Part shown: piece by piece, positions 18,066 to 25,649 of the stretch | How positions within the stretch are numbered: the stretch's first letter is position 1 | How the letters are laid out: every line of letters starts with the position of its first letter | Assembly (NCBI RefSeq): GCF_036170895.1 | Contig: NZ_CP108036.1 | Coordinates: 620,001-684,000, forward strand | Reading direction: 5' to 3' | Source of the DNA: Streptomyces erythrochromogenes | GTDB lineage: Bacteria; Actinomycetota; Actinomycetes; Streptomycetales; Streptomycetaceae | DNA: 64,000 nt | The notes under the pieces: generated by a model | The model's database searches: none | Seen by the model: the letters and a program-made list of their open reading frames with translations, nothing else | What the model was told of the DNA's origin: nothing | Made by a program: the position numbers and the translations under genes

Positions 18066-18205
18066 CGGTGCGTCAGTGTCTGACTCCCGGTGTCCCGTGC
18101 GGGGACGTCCGGTCACAGTGGCGGGACCGCACCGGAATCGCACCGGTTTCCTGTCCTGCACCGCCTGGTTGTGCGCCCCAGTCTGCCAGAACGCGCACGT
18201 GGGGT
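18066..18205 (-). ncRNA. Cobalamin (adenosylcobalamin-class) riboswitch
   Basis: On the minus strand the leader contains the conserved core ACCGGTGCGATTCCGGTGC, then GGTCCCGCCACTGTGA, which includes the B12 box GCCACTG (plus-strand 18113-18122 is its complement). Downstream comes the terminal pairing segment GAGTCAGACACTGACGC, about 55 nt before the binding-protein ATG. The 5' boundary (CTGGCAGACTGGGG near 18190) is approximate. Ligand binding in this class normally blocks translation in actinobacteria by hiding the ribosome-binding site. It controls the btuFCD-like operon. Confidence 0.92.
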
Positions 18206-18223
18206 GGGGCGGGGGCCCGTCCG

Positions 18224-18718
18224 TCATGGGCGGGGGGCGGGCTCCGGGGTGGTGATCAGGTCCATCCCGGGGTACCGGGCGGCGGCGAAGCCGGCGGCGC
18301 GGTACACGGATGCGCCCGCTGAGCTGGCGTGCAACTGGACGAAGTGGACGCCGAGTCCGTTCAGCCAGTCCACCAGCCCGGTGACGATCCGTCCGGCGTG
18401 GCCCTGCCCGCGGGCCGCCGCCTCCGTGACCATGCCGTCGATGTACCCGCGCCGTCCGTCGGGCCAGCGGGGGCCGGGCAGGTGGTACGTCACCCAGGCC
18501 ATGCCGGCGGCCCGCAGGGGCTCGCCCGGCCCGCCGCCGACGACCAGGCAGGTGCAGTCGGGCCGGCTGTCCGAGACCCGGTCGGCGAACCAGCCGCGGG
18601 CGATGTCCCGCCAGGGCGCGTCGGCCGGGCCGGGATCGACGCCGAGCGCGTCGAGCGCCGCCGCGCGGAGCCGGATCAGTTCGGGTATGTCGGCGCGGGT
18701 CGCCGTACGGGGCTGCAT
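18224..18718 (-). CDS. GNAT-family N-acetyltransferase
   Basis: A 164-residue acetyl-CoA-dependent transferase. The start ATG at 18718 has AGGAGG nine bases upstream. The acetyl-CoA binding motif is at YIDGMVTEAAARGQGHAGRIVTGL, and the C-terminal strand pair is FVQLHASSAGASVYRAAGF. Substrate unknown. It is divergent from the CGNR regulator at 18813 and shares a 94-bp intergenic region with it that contains a palindrome. Confidence 0.87.
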   Translation of the reverse strand: MQPRTATRADIPELIRLRAAALDALGVDPGPADAPWRDIARGWFADRVSDSRPDCTCLVVGGGPGEPLRAAGMAWVTYHLPGPRWPDGRRGYIDGMVTEAAARGQGHAGRIVTGLVDWLNGLGVHFVQLHASSAGASVYRAAGFAAARYPGMDLITTPEPAPRP

Positions 18719-18763
18719 GCTTCACGTCCTCCTGGAGGGATTCCCAACTGGCTGCATCCAGCA

Positions 18764-18778
18764 CGGACTTTAAGTCCG
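18764..18778. promoter_or_regulatory. 15-bp perfect palindrome between divergent genes
   Basis: CGGACTT-T-AAGTCCG lies between the GNAT gene (minus) and the CGNR gene (plus), 35 bp before the latter. It is a candidate operator, possibly autoregulatory for the CGNR protein. Confidence 0.5.
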
Positions 18779-18812
18779 ACTAACGGAGAATCGCAAGATT
18801 TACCATTGCCGC

Positions 18813-19394
18813 ATGGACATCCCAACTCCGGCGGCGGGCGAGGAGCTCTCCACCTCGCTCGCGCTCGTGAACACGCGCTTCCGGCTGCCCGGAGGGCCCT
18901 ACGAAGGACTCGCACACCCGTCCGCCGCGCGGGCCTGGCTGACGGGCCACGGGCTCGCGCCCGCGGGGCCGACGCTCGACTCCGCGCAGACCGCCCGCCT
19001 GCGGGAGCTGCGCGAGACGCTGCGCGCACTGTTCGGAGCGCGGATCGGGGGCACGGCGGCGGACCCGGGGCAGGTCGCGGCCGTCAATGCCGTTCTGGCG
19101 GGCTGCCCTCCGCTGCGCCTGCTCGACTGGGGCGCGGGGGAGCCGGTACGCGTCCTGCGGCCGGGGCCGTCGCAGCCCCTGGAGCACGCCCTCGCGCTGC
19201 TGGCGGAGGACGGGATCGGCCTGTTGACCGGTGAGCACGCCGGGAAGCTCGCCGCCTGCGGCACGCCGGGCTGCACCCGCCTGATGCTCCGCTCCCACGC
19301 GGCCCGCCGCTGGTGCTCCACCCGCTGCGGCAACCGCATCCGCGCAGTCCGCCACGCCGCGGCCAAATCGATGCGCAAGCCCACTCACCAGTAG
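18813..19394 (+). CDS. CGNR zinc-finger protein (ABATE domain), putative transcriptional regulator
   Basis: A 193-residue protein. Residues 10-135 form the helical ABATE domain thought to bind a small ligand (LSTSLALVNTRFRLPGGPYE at its start). The C-terminal 45 residues carry the treble-clef CGNR finger: CGTPGC, then WCSTRCGNR, with Cys149, Cys154, Cys168 and Cys172 as metal ligands and a basic tail for DNA binding. Such proteins are stress-related regulators, mostly unstudied. It is divergent from an acetyltransferase, which is the obvious candidate target. Confidence 0.85.
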   Translation: MDIPTPAAGEELSTSLALVNTRFRLPGGPYEGLAHPSAARAWLTGHGLAPAGPTLDSAQTARLRELRETLRALFGARIGGTAADPGQVAAVNAVLAGCPPLRLLDWGAGEPVRVLRPGPSQPLEHALALLAEDGIGLLTGEHAGKLAACGTPGCTRLMLRSHAARRWCSTRCGNRIRAVRHAAAKSMRKPTHQ

Positions 19395-19514
19395 CCATCG
19401 CGGTCCGATGAATCTCCTACCCGAACCGGCCATTGGCCCTGCCCACAGCGGGGAGGCCACGGGTGGCAGTGGTGCGCCCCCACAGCCGACTGGCTGTGGG
19501 GGCCTTCTGCCGTC

Positions 19515-19775
19515 CTACGAGACGTCGACGCGGACGCTCTTCCCGATCAGCCCGTCGGTGTACGTCACCGACTTCGCAGTCCACGATCCCTTGCCTGTGA
19601 CGGCGCCGGTGACGTTCTCGCCCGGCGCGAGTTCGACGGTGGCGATCTGGTCCTCGCCGCACGACGGCAGGTTGTCCGGCACACCGCAGAACTCGGCACC
19701 GGGTACGACGAGGCCCCCGCCGGCGCGCTGCAGTACTCGGACCTGCTCACCGGCCAGCCTGACCCTGTCGAGCCA
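19515..19775 (-). pseudogene. Remnant of an unrecognised gene
   Basis: Between an in-frame stop at 19778-19776 and a stop at 19515 there is an 86-codon frame with well-behaved, non-shadow composition: WLDRVRLAGEQVRVLQ, then GAEFCGVPDNLPSCGED, then DQIATVELAPGENVTGAVTG, ending DGLIGKSVRVDVS. It has no usable start codon near its 5' end. It looks like the C-terminal beta-rich part of a larger protein that has lost its beginning. Codon use is like the neighbouring genes. The family is not recognised. Confidence 0.45.
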
Positions 19776-19973
19776 CTAGGCGAGCAGCATCAGCGCCGGC
19801 TGAGCGTCTCAGCGGTACGGCGTGCCATGAGACCCCTTCGGGCCGCGTCCTGGTTCTCGGTTCCTCGCCACGGTCGATGGCCGCGCGCAGCAGTGCCTCA
19901 GGAGGCTTGCCACCGGCCTGCCGCTGACTGGCGGTTGACGCGCCCACGGCCTGGGCGATCTTGAATACAGCAG

Positions 19974-19999
19974 AGCCCCGTCGAACCGTCGACGGGGCT
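19974..19999 (-). terminator. Terminator downstream of tRNA-Trp
   Basis: A perfect 11-bp stem, AGCCCCGTCGA with TCGACGGGGCT, around a 4-nt loop (ACCG). It lies about 50 bp beyond the 3' end of the tRNA on its own strand. Confidence 0.75.
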
Positions 20000-20046
20000 C
20001 ACGCCTTTGGCGAGGAAGGGAGCCTCTCGGCTCTCTTCCCTCACGG

Positions 20047-20120
20047 CAGGGGCGGCAGGATTCGAACCTGCGGCCTACGGTTTTGGAGACCGTTGCTCTG
20101 ACCAGCTGAGCTACACCCCT
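20047..20120 (-). tRNA. tRNA-Trp (anticodon CCA)
   Basis: Full cloverleaf on the minus strand. The acceptor AGGGGTG pairs with CGCCCCT (one G-T), the D-arm is GCTCAGCTGGTCAGAGC, and the anticodon stem ACGGT/ACCGT holds the loop CTCCAAA with anticodon CCA. A five-base variable loop (AGGCC) is followed by the T-arm GCAGGTTCGAATCCTGC. The 3' CCA is not encoded; the sequence continues GCCG. No protein gene follows before the terminator. Confidence 0.96.
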
Positions 20121-20190
20121 TCGGCGAGACCAACCATGGCACGGCCGGGCCCGGCGATCCAGTGAATTCCTGTCGCGTCGCCCAACGGGA

Positions 20191-20724
20191 TCAGCGGCAG
20201 AGTTCCATGATCATGTCGTCGAAGCCGGGGAACTCCTCGGCCGCCAGCTCGACCACGGCGCCGGCCGTGCGCCGCGCGTCCGGGGCGAACCGGTCTGCGA
20301 CGGCCGTCAGGGCTTCGTCCGGGCGCGAGGTCCGGTCGGCCCCGTACGGCGCGGCCGCCTCGTACGGGCCGCAGCCGTCGGCCAGCAGCCACAGGAAGTC
20401 GCCCAGGTCGCGCGCCACGACGCCCGTCTCCCCCTCGGACCCGAGGAAGACCACGGGCTGTTCGGCGAGCGGTCGGCCCGGCCGGACCAGCCAGAACGCC
20501 GCGTACCCGCCGGAGCCGTCCTGGCCGAAGACGCGGAACGCGCCGCCGTCCAGGTCGTTGTTCCCGGTCCACGCCCGGAACCAGTCGTCGGTGTCCTCGG
20601 CGGACAGGAAGGCCTCGAAGGGCTCGAAGTCGACCCCGTCGCCGTCCGCGTAGTCGAAGGGGACCGCCAGCGCGGCGGCGAGCGCGGCGGGGAACTGTCG
20701 ATCGTCGGTGAGCGTCACTCGCAC
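20191..20724 (-). CDS. SUKH/SMI1-KNR4-like protein
   Basis: A 177-residue acidic cytoplasmic protein. The fold pattern of the SUKH superfamily is visible: a hydrophilic N-terminal helix, DWFRAWTGNNDLDGGAFRVFGQDGSGGYAAFWLV, PVVFLGSEGETGVVARDLGDFLWLLADG, then a helical C-terminus. Family members often act as immunity proteins against contact-dependent or polymorphic toxins. No toxin gene lies beside it, so here it may be a housekeeping or orphan member. The assignment rests on pattern recognition only. A second small gene follows upstream at 20750 in the same orientation, 25 bp away. Confidence 0.65.
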   Translation of the reverse strand: MRVTLTDDRQFPAALAAALAVPFDYADGDGVDFEPFEAFLSAEDTDDWFRAWTGNNDLDGGAFRVFGQDGSGGYAAFWLVRPGRPLAEQPVVFLGSEGETGVVARDLGDFLWLLADGCGPYEAAAPYGADRTSRPDEALTAVADRFAPDARRTAGAVVELAAEEFPGFDDMIMELCR

Positions 20725-20749
20725 ACACTAACGGGGCGGCGGCCGCAGG

Positions 20750-21145
20750 TCAGGCCAGGGTCGGGAGGAAGCCGCCGCGGGATGTGCCGGAGCTCAGGAG
20801 GTGCGGCCAGTCCAGCGTCTCGGGCAGTGCGTCGAGGGACAGGACCACGGCCCCGCCCGCCCCTTCGGCGTCCGCACACCAGTCGGCCATGTCGCCGGGC
20901 CGGAGGCTTCCGCCGGACCCGTCGAGCACCGGCGCGACCATGGCGGGAACGACGAGCCCGGCGTCGCCGGGGCCGTCCACGACGCACAGCGTGAGCTTGG
21001 GGACGATGCTCCACCCGTCGCACCGGGGCACCGCCCCGTCCTGCGCGGTCAGCACCGGCAGGGCGGCGTGCACGGGGGCTTCGGCCATCAGCAGTACGGG
21101 GGTGGCCCCTCGGACGAACAGGGTCTTCTCAGGATCGAGCAGCAT
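20750..21145 (-). CDS. Uncharacterised protein, 131 aa
   Basis: A short protein beginning MLLDPEKTLFVRGATPVLLMAEAPVHAALPV, with two halves rich in hydrophobic beta-like segments (LTLCVVDGPGDAGLVVPAMVAPVLD, GGAVVLSLDALPETLDW). GAGGG precedes the start. There is no signal peptide or membrane helix. It lies 25 bp upstream of the SUKH-like gene in the same direction and could be co-transcribed with it. I do not recognise the family. Confidence 0.6.
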   Translation of the reverse strand: MLLDPEKTLFVRGATPVLLMAEAPVHAALPVLTAQDGAVPRCDGWSIVPKLTLCVVDGPGDAGLVVPAMVAPVLDGSGGSLRPGDMADWCADAEGAGGAVVLSLDALPETLDWPHLLSSGTSRGGFLPTLA

Positions 21146-21200
21146 CGGGCCACCCTCGCAGATCGGTCAGCCCGAGTTCCGGCCGCCCCCTTGACCGCTC

Positions 21201-21212
21201 TGGTCCAGACCA
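21201..21212. promoter_or_regulatory. DasR-type operator (dre)
   Basis: TGGTCCAGACCA is a perfect match to the core of the dre consensus TGGTCYAGACCA recognised by the N-acetylglucosamine regulator DasR in Streptomyces. It lies 65 bp upstream of the chitinase start. DasR represses chitinase genes until glucosamine-6-phosphate or related ligands release it. Confidence 0.82.
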
Positions 21213-21276
21213 ATAGTTTCCGGCATGCACCGCCGCACGCGCTCACGCCCACTCCTCGCATCCGCAAAGGAAGCCC

Positions 21277-22614
21277 ATGCGCCGCAGCATGCTCGGCAGA
21301 CTGGCCGTAGCCGCCTGTTCCCTCTCCCTGCTGACCGCCTTCGCCCCCGCCGCCGTCGGCGCGGACGGCGGCGCCTCCGCCGCGGGCGGATCCGGTCGCT
21401 CGTACAAGAAGGTCGGCTACTTCACGCAATGGGGGGTCTACGGCCGAGACTTCCAGGTCCAGGACCTCGATGCGAACGGCTCCGCCGGCAAGCTCACCCA
21501 CATCAACTACGCCTTCGGCAACGTCAGCGCCGAGGGCAAGTGCTTCACCGGGAACATCCCCGGCGAGGCCGACGCCTGGGCCGACTACGCCCGCCCGCTC
21601 GACGCCGCGAACTCCGTCGACGGGGTCGCCGACACCTGGGACCAGCCGCTCGCCGGCAACTTCAACCAGCTGCGCGAGCTCAAGGCCAAGCACCCCGGCC
21701 TGAAGGTGCTGATCTCGCTGGGCGGCTGGAGCTGGTCCACCCACTTCTCCGACGCCGCGCTGACCCCGGCCTCCCGCAAGGCCTTCGTCGAGTCCTGCAT
21801 CGACCTCTACATCAAGGGCAACCTCCCCCAGGACGGCACCCGCGGCGGCGCCGGAGCCGCCGCCGGCGTGTTCGACGGGATCGACCTCGACTGGGAGTGG
21901 CCCGGCTCCGCGGGCGACACCGACACGAAGTACCGACCGGAGGACAAGCGCAACTTCACCGAGCTCGTCAAGGAGTTCCGCACCCAGCTCGACGCGTACG
22001 CACGGAGCCAGAAGAAGGCCGAGTACGAGCTGACCGCCTTCGTCCCGACCGCTCCCGCCAAGATCGACGCGGGCTTCGACGTCCGCCGCATCATGCGCGA
22101 CCTGGACTTCGTCAACCTCCAGGGCTACGACTTCCACGTCTCCGGCGAACCGAGGACCGCGCAGCAGTCCGCCCTGTACGCCCGCGGCGACTTCAGCGTC
22201 CACGGCACCGTGGAGGCCTGGCAGCGGCGCGGCGCGCCCGCGCACAAGCTCGTGATGGGCATGCCGTTCTACGGTCAGGGCTGGACCGGCGTCAGCGGCG
22301 GCGGGGACGGCCTCGGGCAGCCCGCCACCGGACCGGCCCCGGCCACCTGGGCCGCCGGGTACGAGGACTACAAGGCGCTGAAGAAGCTGGCCGATTCGGG
22401 TGCCTACCAGGTCCACCGCGACCGGCGCGGCGGGCACGCCTGGCTCTTCGACGGCACCACCCTGTGGACGTACGACGACCCCCAGGTGCTGCGCGCCAAG
22501 ACCGGCTACATCCGCGAACACGGCCTGGGCGGCGCGATGTTCTGGTCGCTCGACGCGGACACCGCCGACGGCGAGCTGATGACGGCCGTCGACCGGGGCC
22601 TGCGCGGCCGCTGA
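21277..22614 (+). CDS. Secreted GH18 chitinase
   Basis: Endo-acting chitin hydrolase of 445 residues. Residues 1-29 are a Sec signal (basic start, hydrophobic core, APAAVGA cleavage). The remainder is a single GH18 TIM barrel with no carbohydrate-binding or fibronectin domain: substrate groove HINYAFGN, strand LKVLISLGGWSWS, catalytic motif FDGIDLDWEW with proton donor Glu207, and Tyr in MPFYGQGW. The insertion between strands marks a class III / ChiC-like bacterial family A enzyme. A dre site upstream and a strong hairpin downstream make it a DasR-controlled single gene for chitin use. AAAGGA precedes the start. Confidence 0.93.
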   Translation: MRRSMLGRLAVAACSLSLLTAFAPAAVGADGGASAAGGSGRSYKKVGYFTQWGVYGRDFQVQDLDANGSAGKLTHINYAFGNVSAEGKCFTGNIPGEADAWADYARPLDAANSVDGVADTWDQPLAGNFNQLRELKAKHPGLKVLISLGGWSWSTHFSDAALTPASRKAFVESCIDLYIKGNLPQDGTRGGAGAAAGVFDGIDLDWEWPGSAGDTDTKYRPEDKRNFTELVKEFRTQLDAYARSQKKAEYELTAFVPTAPAKIDAGFDVRRIMRDLDFVNLQGYDFHVSGEPRTAQQSALYARGDFSVHGTVEAWQRRGAPAHKLVMGMPFYGQGWTGVSGGGDGLGQPATGPAPATWAAGYEDYKALKKLADSGAYQVHRDRRGGHAWLFDGTTLWTYDDPQVLRAKTGYIREHGLGGAMFWSLDADTADGELMTAVDRGLRGR

Positions 22615-22619
22615 CCGGC

Positions 22620-22655
22620 GCCGCCGGGCCGTGGAAATCCGTCCGGCCCGGCGGC
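22620..22655 (+). terminator. Terminator of chitinase gene
   Basis: Perfect 12-bp stem GCCGCCGGGCCG/CGGCCCGGCGGC around a 12-nt loop, starting 5 bp after the chitinase stop and ending 24 bp before the serpin start. Confidence 0.75.
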
Positions 22656-22679
22656 GTCCCTCCACGTACGCTCCCCCGC

Positions 22680-23999
22680 ATGACGCAGACGAAGCCGCAG
22701 ACCCGGGGCCGGACCCAGGCCCAGACCCAGACGCAAACGCATCCCACGGTAAGAGCGGTCAACCACCTCACCACGCGCTGGGCCGCGCAGGCCGTGTCCG
22801 GCGCCGGGGGCACCGTCTTCACCGCGGCCGGGGTCTGGCCGCTGCTCGCCCTGCTCGCGGACGGCGCCGGCGGGCCCGCCCGCGACGAGCTGGCGCAGGC
22901 GCTGGGCATACCCGCCGAGGACGCGGCCGGTGCCGCGCGGGAGCTGCTGGCCGCCCTGGCCGGCGTACGGGGGCTCAGCACGGCGACCGGCCTGTGGGCC
23001 GCGGCCGGCCTGCCGCTGGAGGAGGGCTGGTCGGCGAAGCTCCCGCACGGCACACGGGGCACGCTGACCGGCGATCTGGAGGGGGACACGAAGACCCTGG
23101 ACGGGTGGGCGTCGGACCGGACCGGCGGCCTCATCGAACGCATGCCGGTCACCCTGCAGCACGACACCCGCCTCGTCCTCGCCTCCGCGCTCGCGCTGAC
23201 GCTGAAGTGGGCGGAGCCCTTCCGGGAGTTTCCGGGCCACGTGCCCGACGGCCCCTGGGCCGGCCGCGGCCTGCGCCGGCTCTTGCGCACCACGGCCTCA
23301 CTGGACCCGGTCCGGGTGGCCGAGGGCCCCGCGGGGCCGGTCACGGCCTTGGAGGTCACCGGCGCCGACGACACGGACATGGACGTGCACCTGCTCCTCG
23401 GCGGCCCGGCGGCGCCGGCCGCCGACGTGCTGGCGACCGGCATCGCGGCCGTCGCCGGAGCCCTCCCTTCGGTGGCCGGCGACGCCCTCCCGGACGGAAG
23501 CCCCGGACCCGGCCTCGCGATCGCGACGGTGGACGCCTTCGGCCCACAGCCCCAGCTGTCCGTATCCACGGTGGCCTTCTCGTTGTCCGCGGAGCACGAC
23601 CTGCTGGAGGACGCGGCGCTGTTCGGGCTCCTGACCGCTACCGACGACGCCTACGGTCACTTCCCCGGCATCAGCGCCGAACCGCTGGCCATCGGCTCGG
23701 CGCGGCAGTCGGCCATGGCCCGGTTCCACGCCGCGGGGTTCGAGGCGGCGGCCGTCACCGCCATCGCCGCCAGGCCCGGTGGGGCCGCGCGCCGACCGAG
23801 CCATCGGGCCCGGCGGGCCGAGGTCCGGTTCGACCGGCCGTTCGGGTTCCTGGCCCTCCACCGGGCCTCCGGGCTGGTCCTCGCCGCGGGCTGGGTCACC
23901 GATCCGGAACCGGCGGCGCAGCCTCGGCCCGGGGCGGCCGGGCTGCTCCCGCCGCCGCCCTTCCCCGGTGTGCGGCCGCCAGCGCCGCCGTCTCACTGA
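22680..23999 (+). CDS. Serpin-family protein
   Basis: A 439-residue bacterial serpin with no signal peptide. The N-terminus is a Gln/Thr run (TQAQTQTQTQTHPT), then the serpin helix A/B region (RAVNHLTTRWAAQAVSG, FTAAGVWPLLALLADGA). The hinge and reactive-centre part is at FEAAAVTAIAARPGG. The C-terminal strand block is VRFDRPFGFLALHRASGLVLAAGWVTDP. The reactive loop is Ala/Arg-rich, which would suit inhibition of a trypsin- or elastase-like protease if it inhibits at all. No protease target is adjacent. The last 104 bp overlap the 3' end of the convergent sugar kinase gene, and the final 35 residues are Pro-rich. Confidence 0.8.
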   Translation: MTQTKPQTRGRTQAQTQTQTHPTVRAVNHLTTRWAAQAVSGAGGTVFTAAGVWPLLALLADGAGGPARDELAQALGIPAEDAAGAARELLAALAGVRGLSTATGLWAAAGLPLEEGWSAKLPHGTRGTLTGDLEGDTKTLDGWASDRTGGLIERMPVTLQHDTRLVLASALALTLKWAEPFREFPGHVPDGPWAGRGLRRLLRTTASLDPVRVAEGPAGPVTALEVTGADDTDMDVHLLLGGPAAPAADVLATGIAAVAGALPSVAGDALPDGSPGPGLAIATVDAFGPQPQLSVSTVAFSLSAEHDLLEDAALFGLLTATDDAYGHFPGISAEPLAIGSARQSAMARFHAAGFEAAAVTAIAARPGGAARRPSHRARRAEVRFDRPFGFLALHRASGLVLAAGWVTDPEPAAQPRPGAAGLLPPPPFPGVRPPAPPSH

Positions 24000-24930
24000 A
24001 GGCGGGGACCCGCCCGGTGCCGCCGCGGCCGGACACCGACAGGCAGGCGGCCGCGGTGCCGTGGGCCACGGCTTCCGCGAGGGTGTCGCCGAGGACGAGC
24101 CGGGCGGTAGCAGTGCCCGTGAAGCAGTCGCCCGCACCCGTCGCGTCGACGGGCGCCGGGTTCACGGGCACCGGGTGGTAGTCCGCCCGCGTGCCGTCGT
24201 CCAGCAGCAGCCGGCCGGCGCCCGCGGTGACCGCGACCGTACGGGCCCCCAGCGCGCGCAGGCGGGCGGCGGCCGTGCGCGGGTCGGCGGTGTCGACGAG
24301 GGCCTGCGCGTCAGCCGGGCAGGAGGTCTTGAGCAGTCCGGTCAGCGGGGCGATCCGGGCGAGCAGCTCCCGGGCCTCGGCCCGGCCGGTGAGCCGGGGG
24401 CGGAAGTTGGGGTCGTACGTCAGGTGCCCGCCCGCCGTGTGGACCAGGCGGGCGGCGGCCAGGACGGCGGCCCGGCTGCTCGGTGACAGGGCGCCGGTGA
24501 TCCCGCTGGTGACGAGCGCCCCGCAGCGGGTCAGCAGTGCGCGCCAGCTCCCGATGTGCCGCGGGGCGAGGGTGGATCCGGCGCTGCGGGTGCGCCAGTA
24601 GACGAACTCGCGGTCGCCGTCGGGGTCGGCGGAGAGCAGGTACGCGCCGTTGGGACGGGGGGCGCGGCGGACGTGGGAGACGTCCACGCCGAGTTCGGCG
24701 GCCCGCCGCAGCAGCGGGACGCTGAGCTCGTCGTCGCCGACCACGGCGAGCAGGGCGGTCCGGGCTCCGGCGGCGGCTGCGGCCGCCGCCGCGTTGAGGG
24801 CGTCGCCGGAGTAGGAGAGGCGGGCCGCGGTGCCGTCGGCGGCTTCGCGCAGGGCGGTGCCCGCGTGGATCTCGACCAGGACCTCGCCGAGAACGAGGAC
24901 GTCGTAGTCGGTGGCTGCCCGCCCGGTCAC
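23896..24930 (-). CDS. kdgK: 2-keto-3-deoxygluconate (KDG) kinase, PfkB family
   Basis: A 344-residue ribokinase-fold kinase that should phosphorylate KDG for cleavage by the aldolase encoded just upstream. It has the N-terminal glycine motif (LVLGEVLVEIHAG, YSGDALNAAAAAA) and the C-terminal PfkB signature DATGAGDCFTGT with its catalytic Asp. The start is GTG at 24930, overlapping the aldolase stop (GTGA). Beyond the kinase fold there is a 35-residue Ala/Arg/Pro-rich tail that runs through the 104-bp overlap with the serpin gene. Substrate is inferred from the aldolase partner; fructose or ribose kinases share the fold. Confidence 0.85.
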   Translation of the reverse strand: MTGRAATDYDVLVLGEVLVEIHAGTALREAADGTAARLSYSGDALNAAAAAAAAGARTALLAVVGDDELSVPLLRRAAELGVDVSHVRRAPRPNGAYLLSADPDGDREFVYWRTRSAGSTLAPRHIGSWRALLTRCGALVTSGITGALSPSSRAAVLAAARLVHTAGGHLTYDPNFRPRLTGRAEARELLARIAPLTGLLKTSCPADAQALVDTADPRTAAARLRALGARTVAVTAGAGRLLLDDGTRADYHPVPVNPAPVDATGAGDCFTGTATARLVLGDTLAEAVAHGTAAACLSVSGRGGTGRVPAFSETAALAAAHRGRAAAGAARPPRAEAAPPVPDR

Positions 24931-25592
24931 GGCCGGCGCTCCGGGGCCGCGGCGCCGTGGCCGGCGGGGGCGCCGCGGCCCGGCCGGGCCGGTCCGAACC
25001 GGGCGAATACGGCGGCCAGCGCGTCCGGGTCGGACGGCAGGCCGCTGCCGATGCCGACGGCGGTGGCTCCGGCGGCGATCCAGTCTGGAACCTCGTCGGG
25101 CCCGATCCCGCCGGTCGGAATGAGCACCGCGTCCGGCAGGACGGCCCGGAGGGAGCGGACGAACCCCGGGCCGCCCACGTGGGCCGGGAAGACCTTGGCC
25201 GCTCCGCAGGCCCGGACGGCGGAGGCGATCTCGGCGGGGGTGAACCCGCCCTCGACGAAGACGGCTTCGCGCCGCGCGGCGACCTCGCGGACCTCGGGCG
25301 CCGGGTACGGGGAGACCAGGAAGGCGGCGCCCGCGTCCAGGGCGGCCCGGGCCTGCGCGGCAGTGGTCACCGTACCCACGCCGATCAGTGCGGGACGCCC
25401 GTGCGCGTCCGCGAGTTCGGCCGTACGGGCGACGGCCCCGACCCAACCGGGGGTGGAGGTGGTCAGCTCCACGGCGCGGCAGCCGGCGGCGAGCAGGGTG
25501 GTGGCGGCGCGGACGGCCTCGTCGGCGTCGGCGTTGCGCAGCACCGGAAGGAGGCGCTGGGCAGCCAGCACCTCGTACGGGTGGCCGGACAT
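24927..25592 (-). CDS. eda: KDPG / 4-hydroxy-2-oxoglutarate aldolase
   Basis: Class I aldolase of 221 residues that splits 2-keto-3-deoxy-6-phosphogluconate into pyruvate and glyceraldehyde-3-phosphate. Key residues are visible: Glu in AVELTTSTPG, the Schiff-base Lys in AAKVFPAHVGG, and the phosphate-binding loops GVGTVTTAAQA and IPTGGIG. The last 25 residues are a low-complexity tail. It is first in a two-gene operon with the kinase and divergent from an IclR regulator. A perfect palindrome lies between them. No Entner-Doudoroff dehydratase is adjacent, so the operon likely serves uptake of sugar acids or polyuronides. Confidence 0.9.
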   Translation of the reverse strand: MSGHPYEVLAAQRLLPVLRNADADEAVRAATTLLAAGCRAVELTTSTPGWVGAVARTAELADAHGRPALIGVGTVTTAAQARAALDAGAAFLVSPYPAPEVREVAARREAVFVEGGFTPAEIASAVRACGAAKVFPAHVGGPGFVRSLRAVLPDAVLIPTGGIGPDEVPDWIAAGATAVGIGSGLPSDPDALAAVFARFGPARPGRGAPAGHGAAAPERRP

Positions 25593-25608
25593 GGAACCCT
25601 CCCCACTT

Positions 25609-25625
25609 GTTCCACTTAGTGGAAC
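25609..25625. promoter_or_regulatory. Palindromic operator for the divergent IclR/KDG genes
   Basis: GTTCCACTTAGTGGAAC is two 7-bp arms around TTA. It lies 17 bp upstream of the aldolase start and 57 bp upstream of the regulator start. Position and symmetry make it the likely binding site of the IclR protein encoded at 25682; pseudo-palindromes of this size are usual for the family. Confidence 0.75.
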
Positions 25626-25649
25626 TGCGTATCGTCTGGCGGAACGATG

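Larger units (their letters stand above)
19395..20046. other. Region between CGNR gene and tRNA-Trp without an intact gene
   Basis: Contains the gene remnant at 19515-19775 and the tRNA terminator. A second minus-strand frame around 19747-19970 (FKIAQAVGASTASQRQAGG, EALLRAAIDRGEE) has protein-like composition but no start signal. It could be a further piece of the same decayed gene in another frame. Confidence 0.45.

Noticed and set aside
17016..18764. A long minus-strand frame extending the binding protein back to 18764
   Set aside because: It would translate through the riboswitch and lose the lipoprotein signal at residues 1-23 from 18011.
20047..20120. Integration hotspot with duplicated tRNA 3' end
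   Set aside because: No second copy of the tRNA 3' end occurs within the window, and no integrase gene is present.
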